IMG/VR virus record: IMGVR_UViG_3300050821_004084
Location: 1 to 40,665 of that record
Reading direction: 5' to 3' (one strand)
DNA length: 40,665 bases
Source of the DNA: a virus
Part shown: positions 13,843-21,951 of the stretch, piece by piece
Position numbering within the stretch: the stretch's first letter is position 1
How the letters are laid out: each line of letters starts with the position of its first letter
The notes under the pieces: generated by a model
The model's input: the letters and a program-made list of their open reading frames with translations, nothing else
Told to the model about the DNA's origin: nothing
Databases searched by the model: none
Made by a program: the position numbers and the translations under genes

Positions 13843-15779
13843 GGGTTAGCTCTCCTGAACAGCTCGTCAGGCTGCGCTAAGCGCTGCCCAGTGACGGGGG
13901 AAGTCACTTGCTGCGCAAGCGATGCAGGCAACGCAGCAAACGGCGTCGTGCGCACAGCAGGCACTGCACGTGCAGGCAAGTATGACAGCGCGTCTCTCGG
14001 CATCGAGAGCTTCGCTGCTGCTGACATTTTAGCTTGATTCCAAAAGCCGAGCTGGCTGATCGAAGATGCCGCCCCGCCCGTACCTGAAGGGTTAGGGTCA
14101 TACTGCAATCTGTTCGCGAGATCAGCTTTCAAGTACAGTTCTTTTACTTCTGCAGGCGAGAAGAGCGCTTTCAAGTAAGCATCATCGTAGCCGCCAAGAC
14201 CGTCGTGCGCAATGCGAAAGCGCGAGCGCGCGATGTCTTGAATGACTTGCCGCTTGAGCGGTTCTAGCGCAGCAGTCATACCTTCATTTTTCAACAATTC
14301 GATGTCAGTAGCAGGCGCGTTCGAGAGTTGCGCGACGATCTTCGTCGGGTCGCGCTGATTGATTATCTTATAGAGCGGCGACTTCACATCGCCGTACTTC
14401 TGCTTGTAGTCTTTCCAACCAGCGTTTGCGGCTTGCCAGTCGTCTGAAGCACCTTTAGCTGCTGCATGCGCATCGAGCGCAGAACTTGCTGAGTTTTCCA
14501 TCTTTTGATACGTTGCTTGCGTCTTGTCAGGCAAGCCTTCTGTATCGCCGAGATCGCGAAAGAACTTTCTCAGCTGAATCGTCTGCGCTACTGTGGGAGC
14601 AAAACCTTCTGGCTTGCCACTCAATAAGTCTTCGACGACTGCGCGCATCGAGCGCGGTGTTTGCGCGAGTATCGCGTCTTCTGCGCCGATTGGCAGATCG
14701 CCTTTAATGCCGTTCCATGCTTTAGAGATCGAAGCACCGTTCATCTTCGAGTCCATCAAATAATCAATCTTGTCGTAATTCTGCGCAGCATTATCATGCG
14801 CGACGCTGCGAGCTGTTTTTGCAATGCGGTTGATCGTCTCACCTGCTTGCTCGCTAGATAGCCCCATACGTTTTGGATCAACATTGTCCATGAAACGGTT
14901 TACAGCAGCACCGAACTTCGCGCGATTCTCTGCAAGCGCTGCAGCTAAATCTTTCCCGCCTACTGCTGCTGTAGTGCCAGCTTTCTGCAAGTTCTGCGCC
15001 ATCGCGTCTTCAGTGCCTTGACCAGGGGTAAGATTGATTCCTTCGTCGTGAGCGTGCTGTAAGACTTCGCGCGGCGTGTTCGCTAGCGCAGGCTGTATCG
15101 CGCCGCCCGCTCGCGGCGCGTCAGCTTCTGCTGCAGTGAGAGAACGGCCGAGCGCTGATTCGACTGTCTTAGCAGGAGAAACGCGCGACCAAACAGATTC
15201 CCCAAACTTTCCTAAGAATGGCAGCGAAAGCGCAGCAATATCAGTAGCCGCTGCACCTGCAGCAGCAGTAGGATGCTCTTCAGCTTCACGCGCGCGGCTT
15301 TTCAAAGCTTCTGCTGCGCTAGCAGGTGATGGCGGCGTATAGCCTGCAACAGAAGAAGTCTTCGTCGGGTCACCGAACAAAGCACTTTCGCCGAAAGCGC
15401 CTTTGAACAAGTTCTTCACTTCGTCCCATGAACGGCCGAGAAAACTCGTCGGTGTAGCTGCTTGCGGGTTTGCTTCTGCGTACGCGCGTGAGAATTTTTC
15501 GACATCGATCTTGTTGAAATCGTCCGTTGAGAGCTTGCCGTAGTTTTCGAACAGCGTCTTCGAAAGGTCTACGCTGCGCGGGAGTGCGTATCTGTCTTTG
15601 AGATCGTTCCAGTAACTGTCAGAATTAGAAGCACTAGCAGAAGAAACGGCCCCGCCATGCTTAGCAATAAGACTGTCGAAGTCCACGCTGCTGCTTCCAT
15701 CGCCAGCTGGCGGAGCCGCCGTCCCGCCGTGCTTCGCGATGAGCGCATCATAATCAACAGTTTGCGTTCCGTTCGCCAT
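13839..15779 (-). CDS. DNA ejection protein candidate (P22 gp16 position)
   Basis: 646 residues, third of three consecutive large Ala-rich soluble proteins placed as the gp7/gp20/gp16 ejection proteins are in P22-like phages. The N terminus has a duplicated motif: Val-Asp-Tyr-Asp-Ala-Leu-Ile-Ala-Lys-His-Gly-Gly (residues 8-19) and Val-Asp-Phe-Asp-Ser-Leu-Ile-Ala-Lys-His-Gly-Gly (about 32-43). Long helical regions follow. No lysozyme or protease motif is visible. Such proteins leave the capsid with the DNA and help it cross the envelope. The call is from position, size and composition rather than direct similarity. Confidence 0.65.
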   Translation of the reverse strand: MANGTQTVDYDALIAKHGGTAAPPAGDGSSSVDFDSLIAKHGGAVSSASASNSDSYWNDLKDRYALPRSVDLSKTLFENYGKLSTDDFNKIDVEKFSRAYAEANPQAATPTSFLGRSWDEVKNLFKGAFGESALFGDPTKTSSVAGYTPPSPASAAEALKSRAREAEEHPTAAAGAAATDIAALSLPFLGKFGESVWSRVSPAKTVESALGRSLTAAEADAPRAGGAIQPALANTPREVLQHAHDEGINLTPGQGTEDAMAQNLQKAGTTAAVGGKDLAAALAENRAKFGAAVNRFMDNVDPKRMGLSSEQAGETINRIAKTARSVAHDNAAQNYDKIDYLMDSKMNGASISKAWNGIKGDLPIGAEDAILAQTPRSMRAVVEDLLSGKPEGFAPTVAQTIQLRKFFRDLGDTEGLPDKTQATYQKMENSASSALDAHAAAKGASDDWQAANAGWKDYKQKYGDVKSPLYKIINQRDPTKIVAQLSNAPATDIELLKNEGMTAALEPLKRQVIQDIARSRFRIAHDGLGGYDDAYLKALFSPAEVKELYLKADLANRLQYDPNPSGTGGAASSISQLGFWNQAKMSAAAKLSMPRDALSYLPARAVPAVRTTPFAALPASLAQQVTSPVTGQRLAQPDELFRRANP

Positions 15780-17267
15780 TTACTTGATGCCTGCTTCTTT
15801 CTTGAAATTATCAAGCGCAGCTTGAGTAGGAAAGCTGACAGGACCTTTTCCAGGTACGTTAACAGTAAAAGCACTAGCGCCACCTCCCCCTTGCTGCGCT
15901 GGCAGCTTCGCAACATCTTTCATGTAATCCATTTCTGAAAGCACACCTGAGCGCAGCGCTTCACCGTTCATCTTCTTGGCGTTCGCTAAGTCTTCGAAGT
16001 GTTCTAAGAGAAAAGCTCCGCCACGGCTGCCGACGTGAGCTTGCATCAATTTCGTAGTGCTCAACCCCATCTTCGCGCGCAGCGCGTTGTATTCAGCGTC
16101 ACCGACGCCAACTTTACCGGTGACGAATTCGTTCCAGCGCGAAGCGATCGCTCCGAGTTTTCCTTCGCTATCTAAGCGATTAATGAGTTGCGTGATGCCC
16201 ATTTTGTCTGGCGGTGTATCTTTTTCAGTTCCCGGCTTATCGGCGAGTTTTAGCCAATCGCGCGCTGCTTGCGATTTATTTACGAGATCAGTATCGGCCT
16301 TCATCGTACCAGTTAAGCCCATCTTTTTTGCATCAGCAGTAGAAACGAGCACTGTATTCCCGCTAGCATCTTGACCAACAACAGGCTCGTTGCCGAGTTT
16401 CTGATCGCGGTCAGCAGCGCTGTCTTTCGCGAGTTGCAATGTTTGTTCTCTGATGCTATTAGAAAGTTTCAGTTGCGCTTGAGCATCTTTGTGATTCAGC
16501 TTAGTAGCTTGCGACTGTTCTGTTTGCTGCATGATTTTTTCGATTCTGTCAGCGTCTTTTTGCGTCGCGTTGTCTGGCAGCTTGAATGCCGAAGGAAGCG
16601 GCATGCCCGGATTCATCTGCTGAAAGCGCAAAGTCATGCCATCGTTGAGTTGACTGACCATGTTTTTAGCTAGCGGCTGCTCACCTTCGGGAACTTTTCC
16701 AGCAGTTTTCATCCTGGCTTGAGCAGCGAGGCGCGCCGAAGTCCCGGCAAGATTCGCCCCGATAGCATCGAAATTCTTAGGATCATACTCTTGCGGAAAC
16801 TTCGATACGTCAAGACCTGGAACCATCGCAAGGCTGTTAAGCGATGTCTTGTACGCCGCCGGACGGTCTGCTTCAGGAAGCGCCGCGACTGAATCATGCG
16901 CTTGCAGAATAGCATCGTTTTGCGTTTGCATGTTTTCAAGCTGCGTTTTCGTAAGCGATGCTTCTTTTTCTTTTTGCCCGAGAATTAGCGTATGAAGATT
17001 GATCAAACTAGCCGGAGATGCGCCTTGATCTGCTGCATCGTTGAAAGTCTTGTCTAAATCCCCTTTGTTCTTCTTGTACGAATCGCTGATGATTTGCTTG
17101 TCTTTGACTTCTTGTTGCAAGAGTTGATTCTGCAAACCGCTGCGCTGAATCTCTTGCTGTTGCAACTGCTGACCGCCGATCATGCTCTTTACAGATAGCG
17201 CTTTAGCGTATTGATCGAGTGGATTCTCCGGCGGCCTGATCGAAAGTGCTGGTAGAGGTATGCCCAT
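15780..17267 (-). CDS. DNA ejection protein candidate (P22 gp20 position)
   Basis: 495 residues; the gene lies directly between the two other ejection candidates, with no spacer before 15779. The N-terminal 130 residues are Gln-rich helices (Gln-Gln-Leu-Gln-Gln-Gln-Glu, repeated) with coiled-coil character. The middle is polar helix; the C terminus (Phe-Pro-Thr-Gln-Ala-Ala-Leu-Asp-Asn-Phe-Lys-Lys) is a short conserved-style motif found at the ends of many phage internal proteins. There is no membrane span. Function is inferred from gene order. Confidence 0.65.
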   Translation of the reverse strand: MGIPLPALSIRPPENPLDQYAKALSVKSMIGGQQLQQQEIQRSGLQNQLLQQEVKDKQIISDSYKKNKGDLDKTFNDAADQGASPASLINLHTLILGQKEKEASLTKTQLENMQTQNDAILQAHDSVAALPEADRPAAYKTSLNSLAMVPGLDVSKFPQEYDPKNFDAIGANLAGTSARLAAQARMKTAGKVPEGEQPLAKNMVSQLNDGMTLRFQQMNPGMPLPSAFKLPDNATQKDADRIEKIMQQTEQSQATKLNHKDAQAQLKLSNSIREQTLQLAKDSAADRDQKLGNEPVVGQDASGNTVLVSTADAKKMGLTGTMKADTDLVNKSQAARDWLKLADKPGTEKDTPPDKMGITQLINRLDSEGKLGAIASRWNEFVTGKVGVGDAEYNALRAKMGLSTTKLMQAHVGSRGGAFLLEHFEDLANAKKMNGEALRSGVLSEMDYMKDVAKLPAQQGGGGASAFTVNVPGKGPVSFPTQAALDNFKKEAGIK

Positions 17268-17272
17268 ATAAG

Positions 17273-18070
17273 TTATACGTTCCCTTGCTGATTTTGCTGC
17301 GCCATAAGCTTTTGCATCAGTTCTAAACCGCTCAAGTTCGAAATAGTCGAGCCGAAAGCGTTCGCAGCGCCAGCGTAGCCTGAAGCTGTAGCTGCAGCTG
17401 CGTTCTGAATGTCTTGCCCTTGCTGCGCGCCTGTCGTCAAGTTGATGTTTGAAACGTTGCTTGCAGCTTGCTGACCGAATAATCCTGTTGTCGTCGCAGC
17501 TTGCTGACCTGCACCAGAGATGCCTGCCAGCCTGTTGTACGTGTCTGTCTGATTGTTTCTAAACTTTTCATACGCAGTTTGATACTGCGTCAGCGCGTTC
17601 GAAAATACGTTCTGATAATTAGACGCCGCCAAGCCTTGACCGAACTGTTCTACGCCGCGAAGCGTGCCGCCAGTAAGCAAACCGCCGCTAGCTGCTGCTG
17701 AGTTTTGAAGTGCGCGCTCGCCTTCTTTGAACTGAAACTGATAACCGGGCGTTGCTGCAGCTTCTGCTGCTGTCGGGGCTTTGAACGTGCCAGTCCACGG
17801 CGAGAGCAAGCCTTTTCCGGGCGTCGAGAGAAGCCCGCTTAGCGTATTGATCGCACCTGTGCCGGCTTTGAGCCACGGTTGTTCTCGCGCAACGTTCTCA
17901 GAATAGACTTGCTTCTGAAACGCGAGAGATTGATCTGCTTCTTCTTTTTGCAGTTGCGCAGCTGACTTCGCTGCATCAGCTTGCGCGCTACTGCCGGCGA
18001 TAGAAGCAGCAGCGCCACCAACACCGCTAGCGATCGCGCCGATACCAAGAGCTGTCGTTAGAAACGGCAT
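17273..18070 (-). CDS. DNA ejection/transfer protein (P22 gp7-like)
   Basis: 265 residues. It begins with a Gly/Ala hydrophobic stretch (Gly-Ile-Gly-Ala-Ile-Ala-Ser-Gly-Val-Gly-Gly-Ala-Ala), then a Gln-rich coil. It carries the pattern Pro-Gly-Tyr-Gln-Phe-Gln-Phe...Glu-Gly...Ala-Leu-Gln-Asn-Ser-Ala-Ala-Ala-Ser-Gly-Gly, typical of phage DNA-transfer proteins. The C terminus is Ala/Gln-rich. These proteins are packaged in the capsid and enter the host envelope during DNA delivery. It is the first of the three-gene ejection set. Confidence 0.75.
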   Translation of the reverse strand: MPFLTTALGIGAIASGVGGAAASIAGSSAQADAAKSAAQLQKEEADQSLAFQKQVYSENVAREQPWLKAGTGAINTLSGLLSTPGKGLLSPWTGTFKAPTAAEAAATPGYQFQFKEGERALQNSAAASGGLLTGGTLRGVEQFGQGLAASNYQNVFSNALTQYQTAYEKFRNNQTDTYNRLAGISGAGQQAATTTGLFGQQAASNVSNINLTTGAQQGQDIQNAAAATASGYAGAANAFGSTISNLSGLELMQKLMAQQNQQGNV

Positions 18071-18086
18071 AAATAATAAACCAGTC

Positions 18087-18542
18087 CTACTTCAACTCCT
18101 TCAAGTATTTCACTTCCATCTTGCGAAACCCGAAGCGCTCGTAGATTGCGCCGATCTTGTCGTCAGGCGCTGAGACTTGAAAATCTCGACAGCCAAGCTC
18201 GCGCGCGATACGCTCAGCTTCCCACAAAAGCTGAATGCCAGCGCCGCCTTTGCGGTAATCTTTTTCGACAAACCACATCAGCTCGTCTGCTGTAACTGTG
18301 CCGCTGAATGGATGGGCAACGATGAGCATGCCAAAGACGCCCGTTATGCGGGCAGCTGCGCCGTCGTTCGAATGTTCTTCCCACAATAGAATATTGCCGC
18401 CGCCGTGTATAAGTTGAAGCGCAAGCTCGTACGTCTTCTTCGGATTATCTACAATCACACTAGCGTACGGGCCGTCGATGAGAGACTGAGAGCCAAGCTC
18501 ACAGATGCGCGGCACATCGGCAGATGTTGCTAGACGAATCAT
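18087..18542 (-). CDS. GNAT-family N-acyltransferase, coupled to an ACP gene
   Basis: 151 residues, a full single GNAT domain. It starts Met-Ile-Arg-Leu-Ala-Thr-Ser-Ala-Asp-Val-Pro (first strand and helix) and has the pyrophosphate-binding loop Arg-Lys-Gly-Gly-Ala-Gly near residue 97, within Asp-Tyr-Arg-Lys-Gly-Gly-Ala-Gly-Ile-Gln-Leu-Leu. It ends with Ala-Ile-Tyr-Glu-Arg-Phe-Gly-Phe, the usual last motif. The family transfers acyl groups from CoA, and in some branches from acyl-ACP, to amines. Its ATG overlaps the stop of the acyl carrier protein gene (ATGA), so the two are made together; acyl-ACP is therefore a plausible donor. The acceptor is unknown. Phage GNATs also occur as virion or host-modifying proteins. 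Confidence 0.85.
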   Translation of the reverse strand: MIRLATSADVPRICELGSQSLIDGPYASVIVDNPKKTYELALQLIHGGGNILLWEEHSNDGAAARITGVFGMLIVAHPFSGTVTADELMWFVEKDYRKGGAGIQLLWEAERIARELGCRDFQVSAPDDKIGAIYERFGFRKMEVKYLKELK

Positions 18543-18787
18543 CGCGGGTGCGCCTCAATATACTTCACAACGTCTTGAACTGTCAGAATCTTCTGCATGT
18601 CGTTTTCTTCGAGCGTGAGACCGAATTCGCCTTCTATCTCCATGACTAAGTTCAGCATTTCAAGAGAATCAGTCACGAGCGAAACGAGCGTTGTCGAAGC
18701 TTTCAGCTCTTCGACAGCGACGCCTGTCTCTGATGAGACAACTTCTCTGACGCGCGCTAGAACGCTTGAAGCGTGATGCGTTTCCAT
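18539..18787 (-). CDS. acyl carrier protein
   Basis: 82 residues, the normal ACP length. The ATG at 18787 has GGGAAG upstream; a longer frame to 18916 is shadow. Asp-Ser-Leu-Glu puts the phosphopantetheine-bearing Ser at residue 41. Flanking helices match the family: Val-Arg-Glu-Val-Val, Thr-Gly-Val-Ala-Val-Glu-Glu-Leu before it, and Leu-Val-Met-Glu-Ile-Glu-Gly-Glu-Phe-Gly-Leu after it, then Leu-Thr-Val-Gln-Asp-Val-Val-Lys-Tyr-Ile. The host 4'-phosphopantetheinyl transferase would have to activate it, as none is encoded here. It overlaps the preceding gene by 31 bp and the GNAT gene by 4 bp. An ACP in a virion gene cluster is unusual. Confidence 0.9.
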   Translation of the reverse strand: METHHASSVLARVREVVSSETGVAVEELKASTTLVSLVTDSLEMLNLVMEIEGEFGLTLEENDMQKILTVQDVVKYIEAHPR

Positions 18788-19008
18788 TGATTCTTCCCTG
18801 TACTTACATACAGATAATTCTGATCGAAAGCAAACGCGCCGCCGCTCGCTATCGTTACGATCGACGAAGCTGGCGGCGGATTCGCGTTTGCTGGAAATTT
18901 TAGAGTTGTCCACCAATTCACAAACATTTGCGCCCAGCCGGAAATGAACGCGCCTTTCTCGTCGAGCGGCTTCGTGTTCAATGGTGCAGGCGATACGGCT
19001 AGCGGCAT
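18757..19008 (-). CDS. hypothetical small structural-region protein, 83 residues
   Basis: ATG 19008, just after the gp10-like stop. It begins with a Pro-rich arm (Met-Pro-Leu-Ala-Val-Ser-Pro-Ala-Pro-Leu), then Trp-Ala-Gln-Met-Phe-Val-Asn-Trp-Trp-Thr. It ends with a beta-like part (Gly-Gly-Ala-Phe-Ala-Phe-Asp-Gln-Asn-Tyr-Leu-Tyr-Val) that ends Trp-Lys-Arg-Ile. Small proteins of this type commonly follow tail genes in podoviruses. It may be a minor virion part or a short tail-needle accessory; I do not recognise it firmly. Confidence 0.6.
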   Translation of the reverse strand: MPLAVSPAPLNTKPLDEKGAFISGWAQMFVNWWTTLKFPANANPPPASSIVTIASGGAFAFDQNYLYVSTGKNQWKRITLQAF

Positions 19009-19009
19009 G

Positions 19010-20587
19010 TTACGCCACCTTCCCAAAAGTCTTGACGAGCCGCTCTTGCGCTGCGTAGCCAGGTTGAGCGTCTAAGTAGCCTTCGACGAGCCGCCACGGT
19101 ATTGGGTCTGTCGCCGACAGTTCGAACACCATGCCGGTTTTCGAGCTTCCCATGCGGCTGCGGCGAACGCGCTTGCGATACTGACCTGCTTGCCCGCAAG
19201 GTAATTCGTATTCATTTGACCATGTCTTAGAGTAGTCTTTCGAGAAGCGCAGCATCAAGAGCGGGTCGCGAGCATTGCCAGCACCGTCTAGCAGCGGAGG
19301 TTGCGGCCCTAGCCCAGTCTCAACGTCGACGTGAAGCTCGCTGTAGAACATGCGCTTGAACTCAAGCCCGACGTGCGGTGCACGGCGGATACGCTTTATC
19401 GGATTGCCGAAATCGTCGGCGAACTTCCACGCGCTGCCTGAAGCTATTGGTATCGACTGCTGATAGATATTCCCCGAGCCGGGGTCGCCTATGAGATGCT
19501 TCGAGAAAGCGAAAGCGTGATTCGCGCTTTTGTGGGCAGAGAAAAGACCAGTCGAGATGTTCCAGTATGCGCGCTCGTGCCACATGCCAGTTGCTGTATC
19601 GTACGCCCAAGTCTTTTGAGCAGTTGGGAATTGAAAGACGACGAACGTGTGACCATCTTCTTCGTAACTGTACGCGACGCAATCTGAAAGCGTACTACCA
19701 CTGCGCACGTAGCCTTGAAGCGCATTTTCAACAGCATGATTCGATACGCGAACAGGCGTATAACCTGAAGCGCGGCGGACGATGCCGCCGCCACGCTCTT
19801 CTTGATCGAGCCAAAAAACAGAATTGTCAGCACGGCAAAACCCATTGACGCTGAGAGCACCGTTCTCGATCGTGCCGCTCGGGTCTACGTCGAAGATGTT
19901 AAGCCCGCCTGAATCGTAGTAGACAGTCGAACGCTTGCGGCCTAAAACCCACAAGCGGCGCTGATTCTCGCAGATCGATTGCACGTTGTCAGAAAAAACG
20001 CTGACGACGATGATGTTCAATGCAGGCCAGCTCGTCGCGTCTAACGGCGTCGAAAGATAGATCGTCTGAGAATTGCGCAGTAGCACGATGAAGAAGCCAT
20101 CGATATACTCGACCATTGATGGGTTGCCGATAGCGCCGCCGGGTAGCGTGAAGTTAGCATTAGGGATTTGAACAAACGTACCGGCAACGCCATTACCAAG
20201 AGCGCGATTCGCTTGCGTTTGAAGCTGATAGACGTAGAGATTGCCGCCTGCTGCGATGAGCAACTGCTGTGGCGATGCAACCATCGAAGCGGGAAGAAGA
20301 TCATTTGTGACTTGCGCGATGATGTTAAACGTGCCATTTGCAAACAGCTCGACGAAGTTCGTGCTGCTGACTTCGAAGCAACGAGAGTTGATCTCAAGCT
20401 TCGCGCGGGACGGCCCGCCGCCGGGTATCGTGTAAGCAATCGACGTGCCCGGTGTAGGATAGAGCGCTGCAGCAGACTTGCCTTTCTGACTCTCGATGAA
20501 CTCGACGTACCAGTTGCGTGTCAACTGACAGTCTGCTACAAGCGATTGCGATTGATACGTCGGGCCGATAAGATCGAAGCGCGCCAT
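19010..20587 (-). CDS. P22 gp10-like packaged-DNA stabilisation / tail hub protein
   Basis: 525 residues. The start Met-Ala-Arg-Phe-Asp-Leu-Ile-Gly-Pro-Thr-Tyr and the following Cys-Gln-Leu-Thr-Arg-Asn-Trp-Tyr-Val-Glu, then Leu-Tyr-Pro-Thr-Pro-Gly-Thr, match the opening of gp10-family proteins. The body is beta-rich with propeller-like repeats, including Arg-Arg-Leu-Trp-Val-Leu-Gly-Arg-Lys-Arg-Ser-Thr-Val-Tyr-Tyr. It closes with a conserved Arg-rich stretch. The family plugs the portal-adaptor tube after packaging and anchors the tail needle. It sits downstream of the adaptor gene, as expected. Confidence 0.78.
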   Translation of the reverse strand: MARFDLIGPTYQSQSLVADCQLTRNWYVEFIESQKGKSAAALYPTPGTSIAYTIPGGGPSRAKLEINSRCFEVSSTNFVELFANGTFNIIAQVTNDLLPASMVASPQQLLIAAGGNLYVYQLQTQANRALGNGVAGTFVQIPNANFTLPGGAIGNPSMVEYIDGFFIVLLRNSQTIYLSTPLDATSWPALNIIVVSVFSDNVQSICENQRRLWVLGRKRSTVYYDSGGLNIFDVDPSGTIENGALSVNGFCRADNSVFWLDQEERGGGIVRRASGYTPVRVSNHAVENALQGYVRSGSTLSDCVAYSYEEDGHTFVVFQFPTAQKTWAYDTATGMWHERAYWNISTGLFSAHKSANHAFAFSKHLIGDPGSGNIYQQSIPIASGSAWKFADDFGNPIKRIRRAPHVGLEFKRMFYSELHVDVETGLGPQPPLLDGAGNARDPLLMLRFSKDYSKTWSNEYELPCGQAGQYRKRVRRSRMGSSKTGMVFELSATDPIPWRLVEGYLDAQPGYAAQERLVKTFGKVA

Positions 20588-21406
20588 CTAATATTGCACC
20601 CAAGTTAAAAACCCAGCGACAGTCGACGTGACAGTACGAACGCACAGCGCTTGCCCGGCGGGAGTTATCAGCGGTCCTGTGCTGGATATCGAAAGTGGTA
20701 TAGAAACAACTGCTGCAGCAGGCAACGTCGCAGCGCCAGTCAGCGTAGTGATGCCGGTAGCACAGCTAGAACCTGTACCGTAAACAAGATCGACGCTGCC
20801 TGCTGTAGCAGTAGAAGGAAAAAACGTCGTCGAGCACACCCTGATTTTTGTCGTTCCAGAAAGAGCGACTACTTGCGTAACAGTCGACACGACGCTAAAC
20901 GTTGCAGTGTTCGGACAGTAGAAATAACGGTCCCACGTTGCGCCGTTAAATGCAAAAGTCCCGAACGATGGCAATACCGAGTTAGAAGCTGCATCGCTAG
21001 AAGCATGAGCAGCACCAGCGGCTAGGCCGGCCTGCATGTTGATGAAAGCTATCCCGCTGACGAACGAAGAACATCGAATGCGGAAGTCGCTCATCCCGGC
21101 GATTTCGTACGTTGTCAAGCCAGCAGAAGACAGCGAAGCTACGTTTACGAACGTGCTGCCACCGTCGTTAGATTCTTCAACTTGAAGAGTTTCTGAAAAC
21201 GTTCCGATGATGTTGACAGAAATAGAGCCGACGTTGAACGGCAAACGCATCCACACACAAGCTTGCGCAACAGAACAGTTCGTCGACGAAGCAGAGATCG
21301 GCCCGCCGAGCGGATTAGTAGCAACGCCGACAGTCTGTTGCGCTTGAACAAGCAAGAAGCTGGCGATTGCGAGAAGTAAAATTACAATGGCGAATGTGCG
21401 TTTCAT
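20588..21406 (-). CDS. secreted beta-rich protein, 272 residues
   Basis: The signal peptide is clear: Met-Lys-Arg, a long Leu/Ile/Ala core, then Val-Gln-Ala followed by Gln-Gln-Thr at about residue 22. The mature protein is Ser/Thr/Val/Ala-rich with few charges and several Cys, consistent with a disulphide-bonded beta fold. It lies directly upstream of the gp10-like gene (the stop is immediately followed by the next ATG). It could be a fibre or decoration protein or a protein exported to the cell surface. No catalytic motif is visible. Confidence 0.65.
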   Translation of the reverse strand: MKRTFAIVILLLAIASFLLVQAQQTVGVATNPLGGPISASSTNCSVAQACVWMRLPFNVGSISVNIIGTFSETLQVEESNDGGSTFVNVASLSSAGLTTYEIAGMSDFRIRCSSFVSGIAFINMQAGLAAGAAHASSDAASNSVLPSFGTFAFNGATWDRYFYCPNTATFSVVSTVTQVVALSGTTKIRVCSTTFFPSTATAGSVDLVYGTGSSCATGITTLTGAATLPAAAVVSIPLSISSTGPLITPAGQALCVRTVTSTVAGFLTWVQY

Positions 21407-21948
21407 TGTGTTGCCGCCTCCATTTTCAAATAAATGTCATACCAATCTGTTACGATCTCAGCTTGCGCTTCTGCGAGCGAGATCGCACCGCTGCAAACTT
21501 GAACGTGCAACCAATTTTCTACTTTGTCTTTCTCGCGTGCGCCCGGTCGCGGCTCGTACGGCTGTGGCCATTCGTTCTTGATGTCGTTTGCGCCGCCAAG
21601 CTCTAGCGGAACCAAGTGATCGATTTCGCAGCATTTGCCTTTGACTTTCACAGCGCCGTATAGTTTATAGACTGCTTGAATGCCCGGCAATCTGTATTGA
21701 CGTGTCGAGCCACGATTACAGACAAAGTACGTATCGCTTGTAGCTACTTTGCCCGGCGTCACAGCAGGATCAGGCAACGCAGCAGCTCCATGATGGCGGT
21801 AGCGCGCTTGCTGCGCTGAAGAAACAGTTGCGAGAAGCGCAACAGCTGCAAGCAGCCTCCAATGCTTCACTGTTAGAAGCGCCATACTGCATCCCAAGTT
21901 TTTATAGTGCGCAGTCATCGTCACTTCTCGCAAGATCATTGTGTTCAT
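21403..21948 (-). CDS. secreted HNH-type nuclease
   Basis: 181 residues from 21948, with likelier internal starts at 21918 or 21885. A signal peptide ends Val-Ser-Ser-Ala then Gln-Gln. The catalytic part has Cys-Glu-Ile-Asp-His-Leu-Val-Pro-Leu-Glu-Leu-Gly-Gly-Ala-Asn-Asp-Ile-Lys-Asn: an acidic-His pair and a following Asn in the usual HNH spacing. It is followed by Trp-Pro-Gln-Pro, Lys-Asp, Glu-Asn and a Leu-His-Val-Gln-Val-Cys block typical of small secreted HNH proteins. It cleaves DNA by family. The export signal suggests action in the periplasm, perhaps on DNA of competing phages. Confidence 0.72.
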   Translation of the reverse strand: MNTMILREVTMTAHYKNLGCSMALLTVKHWRLLAAVALLATVSSAQQARYRHHGAAALPDPAVTPGKVATSDTYFVCNRGSTRQYRLPGIQAVYKLYGAVKVKGKCCEIDHLVPLELGGANDIKNEWPQPYEPRPGAREKDKVENWLHVQVCSGAISLAEAQAEIVTDWYDIYLKMEAATQ

Positions 21949-21951
21949 GTT

